Source: Oscillospiraceae bacterium
GTDB lineage: Bacteria; Bacillota_A; Clostridia; Oscillospirales; Oscillospiraceae
Reading direction: 5' to 3'
NCBI GenBank assembly: GCA_902789835.1
Contig: CADAPN010000180.1
Coordinates: 1 to 7,082, forward strand
Length of the DNA: 7,082 nt
Shown: positions 1-6,198 of the stretch, piece after piece
Position numbering within the stretch: the stretch's first letter is position 1
Layout of the letters: every line of letters starts with the position of its first letter
Notes under the pieces: model-generated
Told to the model about the DNA's origin: nothing
The model's input: the letters and a program-made list of their open reading frames with translations, nothing else
Database searches by the model: none
Program-made: the position numbers and the translations under genes

Positions 1-423
1 ATAGTCGAAGGCGGTAATCCCCAGGCGGCGGATGCCGTTTTCAAAGCTGTCGCAGATGACCTCCGCGGCATCCGGGAAACGGCGCCGGTTGGCAAAGTCC
101 GGGCGGTCGTCCACCACATGGACCTCGAAGCCGCATTTGGCCCCGAATTCACAGACCGGCAGGGCAATGTGGCCGCCGCCGAGGACGATGAGCCGCTCCC
201 GCGGCATGACCGGTTCACAGACGGTGAGGAGATCGCCGTCAGTTTCGGCCGTCACGCGGGCAAAGCGTCTGCCCTTCGGATCTGTCACCGGGGTGACGCC
301 GGGAAGCAGACGGCGCTTCAGCCCTTCTGAAATCAGGCCGGATTCACCCCGAATAACGGTTTCCACCGTGACAGGCCGGGTCCGGGCAATCGAAGAAAGA
401 ATTTCGGAATAGAGGTTGGACAT
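1..423 (-). CDS. XdhC/CoxI-family molybdenum hydroxylase maturation protein (3' end outside window)
   Basis: Proteins of this family help load sulfurated molybdenum cofactor into xanthine dehydrogenase-type hydroxylases in the cytoplasm. The 141 residues visible contain a short N-terminal domain (about 1-72) and then the start of the XdhC C-terminal Rossmann domain. That domain shows the nucleotide-binding loop LIVLGGGHIA at 78-87, followed by VHVVDDRPDFANRRRFPDA at 101-119, a typical family signature. The reading frame is open to the left window edge, so the C-terminus is missing. The start at 423 is chosen because an AGGAG box lies 9 nt upstream. In-frame ATGs at 432 and 450 lack a properly spaced box. 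The gene lies 54 nt after the phosphatase-HD gene on the same strand and is probably its operon partner. The family call is from recalled motifs and is firm; the target enzyme is not visible. Confidence 0.9.
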   Translation of the reverse strand, partial: MSNLYSEILSSIARTRPVTVETVIRGESGLISEGLKRRLLPGVTPVTDPKGRRFARVTAETDGDLLTVCEPVMPRERLIVLGGGHIALPVCEFGAKCGFEVHVVDDRPDFANRRRFPDAAEVICDSFENGIRRLGITAFDY

Positions 424-477
424 GCTGATCATCTCCTGCTGCTTATTCATAGGCGCGTAAATTCTTATGGCGTTATT

Positions 478-1497
478 CTATCGTGACAGAAAGCGTTTTT
501 CAAGCCTTTTCGCAGCCTGATAACGCCGTTCGTGCGCGGCGCGGGCCTCTTCATCGGTACAGCGGTCCGCGCTGGCCGCAAAGCGTTCCTCCAGAGAGAC
601 GCGCTCCGTGCCCCGGATGTATTTGTCGGCGAGAAAGAGCAGGGCGGCCTCATTGAGGCTGTCGCCCTCAAAGTCATGGTGAAGCGCGATCACATCGGCA
701 ACCTCGGGATACCCGAGGGCGCGGACCCAGGCGGCGCCGGTTTCCGCGTGCCGGGCTTCGGTGCGGGCAACATCATGGAGCAGTGAGGCGGCATACAGAA
801 GCGCGCGATCCGGCGCGGGTTCTCCTGCCGGAAGCCGATCTGCGAGCCGCAGCGCTTCTTCGGCCACGGCACGACAATGGGCGATCACCGGTTCCGGCGT
901 TCCGGCCGCGTGCAGCACGGCCGTACAGACCTCGTCCGTCAGATCCGGGTGCGGGAGCTGCCCAACCTCCAGAGGCGTCAGCTCTGTCCCGTCCCAGCCT
1001 ACACGGGAGACGGTGGTGTGCAGCAGCTTTTTGCGCTGACCGGTGATGCTGTCAATGGCGGACTTGTGGCTGACCACCACGATGTCGCCCTCGGTTTCGT
1101 CCAGACAGCGGCGCAGCGCAGCCCGCATCCGCCTGCCGACAGAGACCATGTCCTCCGCGATCTCCGGCCAGATGTTGGGATCCTTTTCCCTGGCGGCATA
1201 GAGCGCCGGATACCGGACCATGATCTCGTCAAAGGACAGCCCGTCCCAGATGCCCATATCCTGTTCTTCCAGGCCTTCCCGGATCATCGGCTCGGCACAC
1301 AGGGGGCGAGCGGTGTCAACGGCGCGGGAGAGGTAACTGCAGAAAACGGGTTTGCCGCGCAGAACCGGAACGAAGGGGAGCAGGGCAGCCTGCATCCGGC
1401 CGACGGTCCCGAGGGGAAGATCCGTATGCCCGACGCACCAGCGTGCGCCGATGGGAATGTCCGGCAGTGCATGCCGCACGAGATATACAGAGCGCAT
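478..1497 (-). CDS. Histidine phosphatase fused to HD-domain phosphohydrolase
   Basis: A 339-residue two-domain cytoplasmic protein. Residues 1-180 form a phosphoglycerate-mutase-like histidine phosphatase domain. R8-H9 supply the phospho-accepting histidine, though the usual RHG motif reads RHA here. R58 (in SYLSRA), the acidic pair E77/E78 before DMGIWDG and H144 (in VVSHKS) complete the expected pocket. Residues about 200-335 form an HD domain with H207, H241-D242, H250, H273-H274 and D291 as likely metal ligands. The start codon overlaps the stop of the upstream nucleotidyltransferase-ModE gene as TGATG, with GGAGGA 8 nt before the ATG, so the two are translationally coupled. Context with XdhC and a MocA-like transferase points to processing of a phosphorylated nucleotide or cofactor intermediate in molybdenum hydroxylase maturation. 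That role is inference, and the substrate is unknown. Confidence 0.88.
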   Translation of the reverse strand: MRSVYLVRHALPDIPIGARWCVGHTDLPLGTVGRMQAALLPFVPVLRGKPVFCSYLSRAVDTARPLCAEPMIREGLEEQDMGIWDGLSFDEIMVRYPALYAAREKDPNIWPEIAEDMVSVGRRMRAALRRCLDETEGDIVVVSHKSAIDSITGQRKKLLHTTVSRVGWDGTELTPLEVGQLPHPDLTDEVCTAVLHAAGTPEPVIAHCRAVAEEALRLADRLPAGEPAPDRALLYAASLLHDVARTEARHAETGAAWVRALGYPEVADVIALHHDFEGDSLNEAALLFLADKYIRGTERVSLEERFAASADRCTDEEARAAHERRYQAAKRLEKRFLSR

Positions 1498-2365
1498 CAG
1501 AAAAGTCCTCCGAAATATTCCTCAAAATGTTCGACGGCGTAGTCCCGAACCGCGGCGGCATAGGCGTCGTACTGCCGGAGAAAGGCGATGCCATCCTCGG
1601 TGAGGCTGCTGCCTCCGCCGCCGACGCCCCCCTGGCTGCGCCGTACGAGGGGGTGATTCAACTGACTTTCCAGCGCGTGGATCACGTGCCAGCCGCTGGA
1701 ATAGGACATCTGCATGCGCTGGCAGGCAGTCCGCACCGAAGCGGTCTCCTCCACCAGATGCAGCAGCATTGCGGTCCGCTGGTCAAAGAAGGGGAGTTCC
1801 CGCACCAGCGCGACGCTGACCTGGGGCCGGACAAGCTGTTCATTGTGATAGCGCAGCAGCGCCTTGTAGTCCTCCGGCGTGTCCGCATCGTGCAGAATGC
1901 CGCGGTCTTCCACCGGAATCTCCCGGAGAGAATGCTGCCGATGAGGGAAGAGGCAATCAGAATCGGGTGCCCGCGCTTCCCGTCACAGACGGGGCAGGCG
2001 AGTGGGGCGTCGCTGTCCAGAAGCTGCTGCAGCGTGGCCGCCGTGAAAAGGGGAATGTCCACCGGCGTAAAAAGAAGCCGGTCGCACTTGTCCGCCAGGT
2101 AGGAAAGACCGATGCAGGCGGACTCAAACATCTGCGTATGCTCATAGTTCTCGTTCCGGAGAAAGACAATTCCGAGACCGGAGAGATGACGCTCCAGCTG
2201 AACGGCGTTGTACCCGGTGACCATGACGATCTTCTCTACGCCGGCCTGCTGCAGAGAGGCAACGACACGCTGGGCGATGGAGATGGAACCGATGTTCAGC
2301 ATCGGTTTGAAATCTCCCATGCGCGAGCTCATTCCCGCCGCGACAATCAGTGCCGCTGTCTGCAT
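1497..2365 (-). pseudogene. Frameshifted MobA/MocA-like nucleotidyltransferase fused to ModE-like DNA-binding domain
   Basis: An intact relative would transfer a nucleotide to molybdopterin (MocA makes the cytosine dinucleotide form) and carry a molybdenum-type regulator domain. The first 148 codons encode the transferase, with LIVAAGMSSRMGDFKPML at 6-23 (nucleotide-binding signature), TPVDIPLF at 100-107 and GHPILIA at 132-138. The frame is then lost at about 1918-1924. The correct continuation (IPVEDRGILHDADTPEDY) is in another frame and runs to the stop at 1497-1499. The 15-20 residues usually found between these motifs, a glycine-rich GGLR-type segment, appear to be missing, so this looks like a deletion rather than a single-base slip. 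The second part ends in a LysR/ModE-type helix-turn-helix, with SYSSGWHVIHALE and QGGVGGGGSSLTEDG as landmarks. The start at 2365 is chosen because AAGGA lies 9 nt upstream; the ATG at 2383 has no such box. A sequencing or assembly error is possible. Confidence 0.85.
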
Positions 2366-2413
2366 ACAATCAGATCCTTCCATACAAGATATACGGGGTT
2401 TGCCCCGTTTCCT

Positions 2414-2442
2414 ATCATAACCGATTTTTATTTATTTGTAAA
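2414..2442 (-). promoter_or_regulatory. Promoter of the molybdenum-cofactor operon
   Basis: Read on the minus strand, TTTACA (2442-2437) and TATGAT (2419-2414) are separated by exactly 17 bp, a strong sigma-A type promoter. The -10 box lies about 50 nt upstream of the chosen start of the nucleotidyltransferase-ModE gene. It faces away from the exporter promoter at 2512-2540. Confidence 0.75.
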
Positions 2443-2446
2443 TCGG
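2421..2446. repeat. Inverted repeat over the operon promoter, possible operator
   Basis: CCGATTT (2421-2427) and AAATCGG (2440-2446) form perfect 7-bp arms around a 12-bp A+T-rich spacer. The repeat covers the -35 box and spacer of the minus-strand promoter and stops one base short of the -10 box, so a bound repressor would block it. The ModE-like domain encoded by the first gene of the operon is an obvious candidate ligand, but that link is inference. The repeat does not match the E. coli ModE box as I recall it. Confidence 0.45.
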
Positions 2447-2511
2447 CTTCGGCAAAATATCGATGAAAATACCGAACAGGACGGAAAGGCATCGGGGATT
2501 CGTGTTCATGA

Positions 2512-2540
2512 TTGCAAGTCTCGGTTTTATCTGATAGAAT
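2512..2540 (+). promoter_or_regulatory. Promoter of the exporter operon
   Basis: TTGCAA (2512-2517) and TAGAAT (2535-2540) are 17 bp apart. The -10 box is 33 bp before the ATG of the YjjP-like gene at 2574, leaving a short leader that contains the GGAGG ribosome-binding site. Confidence 0.7.
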
Positions 2541-2573
2541 ACGGGGAAGCAAGAAAACCAGATGGAGGGAGTC

Positions 2574-3207
2574 ATGACTCTCACAAAAGAAAATCAGACA
2601 GAGCTGGCGGAATGCCTGCTGGATATGGGCCGAAATCAGCCGTGTGGAAGAGACCCTTATGCGTATGGGCCGGGCTTACGGCGCGAGACATGTGGACGCC
2701 TTTGCCATCACGTCCATCATCACGCTGACCATGGAGTTCGCGGAAGAGGACGTGATCACAGAGACGAGACGGATTTACTCCAGCGCGGGGACAGACTTCT
2801 ACCGCCTGGAAAAGCTCAATGACCTGAGCCGTTCCTGCTGTGCCTCGCCGATTCCTGTGATGGAGCTGCGGGCAAGGCTGGAACATGTCGCAAAAGGAAA
2901 AAAACCGGAAAGCGTGATCCTCTGGGGCAGCGTCCTGGCAGCGGGCGGCTTTGCGGTGTTCTTCGGCGGAACGGTCTGGGACGGCCTCACCGCGGCTGTG
3001 TTTGCGCTGCTGATCTGCTTCCTGCAGAAGCAGCTCGGCCAGACACAGATCAGTACAACGGGTTCCAATCTGTTCATCTCGTTTCTGACCGGCCTCGGTG
3101 TCGGCTTCCTCTGCAGACTGGTACCGGTGCTGCATATGGATATGATCCTGATCGGTGACATCATGCTTCTGATTCCGGGGATTGCCATGACCGAACTGCC
3201 GATATAA
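2574..3207 (+). pseudogene. ThrE/YjjP-type threonine/serine exporter subunit, frameshifted and C-terminally truncated
   Basis: In intact form this membrane protein (DUF1212/ThrE family) pairs with a YjjB-like subunit to export threonine or serine. The start at 2574 follows GGAGG with 5-nt spacing and reads MTLTKENQTELAECLLDMG. The frame is then lost near 2628: the expected GAEISRVEETLMRMGRAYGARHVDAF continues in another frame, best explained by loss of 2 nt in the conserved glycine codon. The rest is well conserved, including TRRIYSSAGTDFYRLEKLND and several hydrophobic segments up to DIMLLIPGIAMT. There the protein ends abruptly as ELPI-stop, where family members usually continue with a T-N/R-D segment and one or two more membrane helices (about 40-50 residues). 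A GTG at 2644 could restart the frame but has no ribosome-binding site. Two separate lesions argue for decay, although assembly error cannot be excluded. Confidence 0.85.
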
Positions 3208-3220
3208 GGGAGGAAAGAAA

Positions 3221-3652
3221 ATGAAACAGATTCTGATCCAGCTGGTGACGGCGTTCATCGGCTCCCTCGGCTTCGGGCTCCTGTTCGGACTGCGCATAAA
3301 GCATGTGTTCTGGGCCGCGCTCGGAGGAATGATTGCCTGGGGAATCTATCTCGGGGTCTACGCCCTGATTCCGAGTCTGTTCCTGGCAAACCTGTGCGCG
3401 TCTGTGTTTGCCGTGACGTATGCGGAACTGATGGCGCATCTGCGAAAATGCCCGGCGACCCTGTTCGTGGTGACGGGGGTGGTGCCGATGGTGCCGGGCG
3501 GCACCCTCTATCGGACCATGGACTGTGCCGTAAACGGTGATCTGGAAGCGGCGTCCGTCTATGGGCACAAGACGCTGATCGTCGCGCTGGCAATCGCGGC
3601 GGGGATCAGCTTTGTGACGGTGTGCCGCGAGCTCCGTACACCGAAAGCCTGA
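3221..3652 (+). CDS. YjjB-like threonine/serine exporter subunit (ThrE_2/DUF3815 type)
   Basis: A 143-residue integral membrane protein with about four or five hydrophobic segments (roughly 4-24, 29-48, 49-67, 80-95 and 117-135). The segment AELMAHLRKCPATLFVVTGVV followed by PMVPGGTLYRTM (68-100) is the characteristic family motif before the last helix. Length and order fit the small second half of split ThrE-type exporters, with the larger YjjP-like half encoded just upstream. It starts 13 nt after the upstream stop, behind GGGAGGAAAG, a strong ribosome-binding site, so the two are co-transcribed. This gene appears intact although its partner is broken, so it may be a functional orphan or a recent casualty. 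Threonine/serine as substrate is known for the family, not shown here. Confidence 0.88.
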   Translation: MKQILIQLVTAFIGSLGFGLLFGLRIKHVFWAALGGMIAWGIYLGVYALIPSLFLANLCASVFAVTYAELMAHLRKCPATLFVVTGVVPMVPGGTLYRTMDCAVNGDLEAASVYGHKTLIVALAIAAGISFVTVCRELRTPKA

Positions 3653-3698
3653 TTCTGCTTATGCTTGCGTTTTAAAAGCGGAAAGGACGTGTTCACAC

Positions 3699-4496
3699 AT
3701 GATCAATCTGGAAACGATAAAAACAAGAAGAAGTGTCAGAACCTTCGACGGGAATCCGCTCTCTCCGGAAGATCTGGAAAAGATCCGGCGCTTTGCGGAG
3801 CAGATCCGGAACCCATACGACATCCCGGTGGAATTCATCCTGATGGATGCAAAGGAGAAAGGCCTCTCAAGCCCGGTCCTCACCGGAGAGACCATGTATG
3901 TGGCGGGCAGGGTGAGTAAGGTTCCGCATGCGGAGGAGGCCTTCGGCTTCGCGTTTGAGGAGCTGGTGCTCTACGCCTGGTCGCTTGGAATCGGCACCAC
4001 ATGGATCGGCGGGACCATGAAGCGTGAACTGTTTGAGAAAGCATGCGGTCTGAAGGAAGATCAGTTCATGCCCTGTGTGAGTCCCTTGGGCTATCCTGCA
4101 CAGAAGATGTCCGTGCGGGAGACCCTGATGCGCAAGGGCGTCAAGGCAGAGACGCGGAAGGAAGCCGCAGAGCTCTTTTTCGACAAAAGCTTTTATATTC
4201 CGCTTCAGGAAACGAACCCGGTGACAGCGGAAGCCCTGGAGATGGTTCGTCTGGCCCCCTCGGCGGTGAACAGACAGCCCTGGCGCGTGGTCAGAACGGG
4301 AGAGAACTACCACTTCTATCTGAAGCATGACAAGGGCTATGTCAATGCGGCCACCGGCGACCTGCAGAAAGTGGATATGGGCATTGCGCTCTGTCATTTC
4401 GTGAACGGGACGGCAGGACGCTTATGCCTGACGGATCCCGGCATCCCGACAGAAGAGGGAACGGAATACATCGCCACCGTCTGCGTCGAACCGTAA
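3699..4496 (+). CDS. Nitroreductase-family flavoprotein (TM1586-like)
   Basis: A 265-residue soluble protein likely to bind FMN and reduce nitro or other electron-poor compounds using NAD(P)H. The N-terminal INLETIKTRRSVRTFDGNPL (2-21) carries the arginine-rich phosphate-binding start typical of the superfamily. GIGTTWIGG (97-105) is the second conserved patch. LAPSAVNRQPWRVV (185-198) resembles the first-helix motif repeated in the second half, and VDMGIALCHF (225-234) follows it. This layout, with two halves in one chain, fits the TM1586-type putative nitroreductase family rather than the short NfnB type. The start at 3699 has AAAGGA 11 nt upstream, a somewhat long spacing. The gene begins 46 nt after the exporter gene on the same strand with no convincing promoter between, so it may be the last gene of that operon. 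Substrate unknown. Confidence 0.85.
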   Translation: MINLETIKTRRSVRTFDGNPLSPEDLEKIRRFAEQIRNPYDIPVEFILMDAKEKGLSSPVLTGETMYVAGRVSKVPHAEEAFGFAFEELVLYAWSLGIGTTWIGGTMKRELFEKACGLKEDQFMPCVSPLGYPAQKMSVRETLMRKGVKAETRKEAAELFFDKSFYIPLQETNPVTAEALEMVRLAPSAVNRQPWRVVRTGENYHFYLKHDKGYVNAATGDLQKVDMGIALCHFVNGTAGRLCLTDPGIPTEEGTEYIATVCVEP

Positions 4497-4499
4497 AAA

Positions 4500-4526
4500 G
4501 CAGAAGGGGAAATCGAACCCTGCTGC
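4500..4526. repeat. Imperfect inverted repeat just after the nitroreductase stop
   Basis: GCAGAAGGG (4500-4508) can pair with CCCTGCTGC (4518-4526), with 8 of 9 positions complementary and a 9-nt loop. No T-run follows, so it is not a convincing terminator by itself. It may contribute to 3'-end structure of the nitroreductase transcript. Confidence 0.4.
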
Positions 4527-4539
4527 AGATGCTGAAATG

Positions 4540-4560
4540 CCCGTGCGGAAACCGCACGGG
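4540..4560. repeat. Perfect GC-rich hairpin, CCCGTGCGG-AAA-CCGCACGGG
   Basis: Perfect 9-bp arms with a 3-nt loop would form a very stable RNA hairpin in either direction. Neither side has a proper T-run (TGTCATAAAA on the plus strand, GCATTTCAGC on the minus strand), so it is at best a weak or bidirectional terminator, or an RNA 3'-end stabiliser. Confidence 0.55.
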
Positions 4561-4588
4561 TGTCATAAAACAGTTTGATAATGTTTTG

Positions 4589-4630
4589 CAGGAACGGTAT
4601 GACTTTCGGGTCATGCCGTTCCTGTTTCAT
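4589..4630 (+). terminator. Likely terminator after the nitroreductase gene
   Basis: CAGGAACGGTATGAC (4589-4603) pairs with GTCATGCCGTTCCTG (4610-4624), giving a 15-bp stem with a single U-G wobble in plus-strand RNA. The loop TTTCGG can form a UUCG tetraloop. The wobble would be an A-C mismatch in minus-strand RNA, which favours a plus-strand role. The following TTTCAT is a weak U-tract, so termination may be inefficient. A shorter repeat AAAACA/TGTTTT (4567-4572 and 4582-4587) lies just before it. Confidence 0.5.
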
Positions 4631-4680
4631 CAGTTCATCCATAGGGATAAAGCCCACGAAATCATAGCGGATACTGATGC
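4625..4680 (-). pseudogene. Possible remnant of a recombinase C-terminus
   Basis: Read on the minus strand from 4680, immediately after an in-frame TAG, the sequence encodes RISIRYDFVGFIPMDELM and ends near 4625 at the 15-bp hairpin. The Y-D-F-V-G-F-I and D-E-L-M-K pattern reminds me of the tail of clostridial large serine recombinases with a DUF4368 domain, but the match is short and from memory only. If correct, it marks the scar of a lost mobile element next to the A+T-rich ATPase segment. Confidence 0.25.
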
Positions 4681-4752
4681 GCTATCCCAAATTATATAAT
4701 CAGAAAACATCAAAAACACAAAATAAAATAAATCAAAAACGTAAAGTACATG

Positions 4753-4781
4753 TTGACCTTACTACTTCCATAGCCTATAAT
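4753..4781 (+). promoter_or_regulatory. Promoter of the DUF4143-type ATPase gene
   Basis: TTGACC (4753-4758) and a perfect TATAAT (4776-4781) are 17 bp apart. The -10 box ends 33 bp before the ATG at 4815. The promoter lies inside the longer open frame that begins at 4677, which rules out that earlier ATG as the real start. Confidence 0.85.
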
Positions 4782-4814
4782 GTAAATAAAAGAATCTCTC
4801 GTGGAGGTTTCATC

Positions 4815-6104
4815 ATGGAATACTTGCCAAGAGTTGTTGACGATGAACTTGATTTACGCCTTGATGCCTTTGGGGCAACGTTGATTGTCGGGCCGAAGTG
4901 GTGCGGAAAAACTACAACAGGTGAGCAAAAAGCGAAAAGTATTTTGCGGATGCAGGATCCTGACAAGAGAGAAGGTTACCTGGCAACAGCTGGTACGAAA
5001 CCCTCTCTGCTTTTGCGCGGCGAAAACCCGCGATTGATCGATGAGTGGCAAGTGGCTCCTGTTTTATGGGACGCAGTGCGTACTGCTGTAGACCAGCGGC
5101 AAGAGGAAGGGTTATTCATCCTCACGGGATCGACCTCCGTAGACAACAGCAAAATCATGCATTCCGGTACGGGCAGAATCTCTCGCATGAAAATGTATCC
5201 TATGAGCTTATTTGAATCGAGAGAATCGAATGGTGGAATATCATTAAAAGCAATGTTCAGCGATCCCAACTTGGATATTGATGGCGTTACATCGGCGCTG
5301 TCAATCGAAGAGCTGATCTTTTCCGCTTGCCGCGGCGGGTGGCCTGCTGCATTGCGCAGGAAAAGTGATGCAGCAAAGCTGATGATTGCAAAGGACTATC
5401 TCAATAACATCTGCGAATCAGACGTTTCTACGGTCGATGGCGTACAGAGAAATCCTGTCTGGACTAATATGATCCTCCGCTCTTATGCGCGTAATGTATC
5501 CACACTTGCGAAGAAAACAAATATCTTCAAAGATGTTTCCGCAAATGCTGACAGTATGACTGCTGTCACAATGGACAGCTATCTAAACGCATTGGAAAAG
5601 CTGTTTGTGATTGAGGATATCGATGCGTGGTGTCCCGCAATTCGTTCTGCAACGACGATCCGTTCCGGAAAGAAGCGTGAGTTCACGGATCCTTCCATTG
5701 CAGTAGCGGCAATGGGCCTGACACCCGATTATTTGCAGACAGACCTTAGAACTTTCGGTTTTATCTTTGAATGCCTTTGTATCCGAGATCTTAAAGTATA
5801 TTCCCAGTCGCTTGGCGGAAAGATTTCCTACTATCATGATCGTTATGATCTGGAAGCAGATGCTGTTCTTCATCTGGACGATGGGCGGTATGCATTGATT
5901 GAGTTCAAGCTGGGGAGCAGAGAGATTGAAGATGGTGCAAATCATCTCCTCCAACTCAAGCAGCTTATAAAAAAATACAATGAAAAGGAAACTCAGGTTC
6001 CCTTGCGAGAGCCGGACCTGCTCATGGTCATTACCGGCGGAGAAATGGCGTATACCCGTGAAGACGGGGTGAAGATCGTCCCGATCGGAACGCTGCGGGA
6101 TTAA
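4815..6104 (+). CDS. DUF4143-type ATP-binding protein (AAA_14 plus nuclease-like C-terminal domain)
   Basis: A 429-residue protein of the large, poorly understood family of AAA ATPases with a C-terminal DUF4143 domain. The Walker A loop is GPKWCGKTT (26-34), Walker B is RLIDEWQ (73-79) and the sensor-like strand is FILTGS (101-106). GRISRMKMYPMSLFES (120-135) and CRGGWPAAL (172-180) are further family landmarks. The C-terminal part has E347-x-D349 and E363-F-K365, the spacing of a PD-(D/E)XK nuclease-like fold; activity is not established for the family. The start at 4815 follows GGAGG by 7 nt and a good promoter. It is a single-gene unit whose base composition is more A+T-rich than its neighbours over most of its length, becoming GC-rich again near the 3' end, which suggests transfer. 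Cellular role unknown; these genes often occur as solitary accessory genes. Confidence 0.9.
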   Translation: MEYLPRVVDDELDLRLDAFGATLIVGPKWCGKTTTGEQKAKSILRMQDPDKREGYLATAGTKPSLLLRGENPRLIDEWQVAPVLWDAVRTAVDQRQEEGLFILTGSTSVDNSKIMHSGTGRISRMKMYPMSLFESRESNGGISLKAMFSDPNLDIDGVTSALSIEELIFSACRGGWPAALRRKSDAAKLMIAKDYLNNICESDVSTVDGVQRNPVWTNMILRSYARNVSTLAKKTNIFKDVSANADSMTAVTMDSYLNALEKLFVIEDIDAWCPAIRSATTIRSGKKREFTDPSIAVAAMGLTPDYLQTDLRTFGFIFECLCIRDLKVYSQSLGGKISYYHDRYDLEADAVLHLDDGRYALIEFKLGSREIEDGANHLLQLKQLIKKYNEKETQVPLREPDLLMVITGGEMAYTREDGVKIVPIGTLRD

Positions 6105-6106
6105 AC

Positions 6107-6132
6107 ACCCGGCTAAACCGCGCGGGTATTTT
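6107..6132 (+). terminator. Weak terminator candidate after the ATPase gene
   Basis: ACCCG (6107-6111) pairs with CGGGT (6123-6127), possibly extended by C6113-G6122 around a bulge, and is followed directly by ATTTT. The stem is short, so this is a modest prediction. It sits 2 nt after the ATPase stop codon and before the sdpRI operators. Confidence 0.45.
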
Positions 6133-6135
6133 CAG

Positions 6136-6169
6136 AACAAGTATTTAGAAAAAAATCTAAATACTTGTT
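6136..6169. promoter_or_regulatory. Upstream operator O1 of sdpRI
   Basis: A perfect palindrome: AACAAGTATTTAGA (6136-6149), a six-A spacer, and TCTAAATACTTGTT (6156-6169). Its right end overlaps the -35 box. The core ATTTAGA-N6-TCTAAAT is repeated at 6199-6218, so this is very likely a binding site for the dimeric SdpR-type repressor encoded downstream. Confidence 0.8.
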
Positions 6170-6196
6170 GACAAGGCGCGCGGACTGTGGTAGCAT
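6168..6196 (+). promoter_or_regulatory. Promoter of sdpRI
   Basis: A consensus TTGACA (6168-6173) and TAGCAT (6191-6196) are separated by 17 bp. The promoter is bracketed by two copies of the same palindrome, one touching the -35 box and one just after the -10 box at the expected transcription start. Confidence 0.85.
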
Positions 6197-6198
6197 CT

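Larger units (their letters stand above)
4497..4752. other. Gene-free, hairpin-rich interval
   Basis: Between the nitroreductase stop and the ATPase promoter there is no convincing intact gene. The left part (4500-4624) holds four inverted repeats, listed separately where they are strong. The part at 4625-4680 may be a remnant of a recombinase tail on the minus strand. From about 4683 onward the sequence turns strongly A+T-rich, marking the beginning of the probable acquired segment. Confidence 0.6.

Noticed and set aside
877..1542. 221-codon open frame on the plus strand
   Set aside because: It is antisense to the phosphatase-HD gene, whose motifs are clear; its protein shows no recognisable domain and it has no convincing ribosome-binding site.
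1918..1924. Programmed ribosomal frameshift in the transferase-ModE gene
   Set aside because: No slippery heptamer or downstream stimulatory structure is apparent, and the segment normally between the two halves also seems to be missing, which a frameshift signal would not explain.
1967..2728. 253-codon open frame on the plus strand
   Set aside because: It runs antisense through the nucleotidyltransferase gene, across the divergent promoters and into the exporter gene; it is a by-product of GC-rich codon use.
2581..3297. 238-codon open frame on the minus strand
   Set aside because: It is antisense to the YjjP-like gene, which has clear family motifs and membrane segments; the antisense protein is charged and low in order.
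3664..3686. Promoter or palindrome around TTTTAAAA before the nitroreductase gene
   Set aside because: The flanks are not complementary beyond the TTTTAAAA core and no -35 box sits at a proper distance.
4677..4814. Upstream extension of the ATPase gene by 46 codons
   Set aside because: The promoter at 4753-4781 lies inside it and the ATG at 4815 has the GGAGG box.
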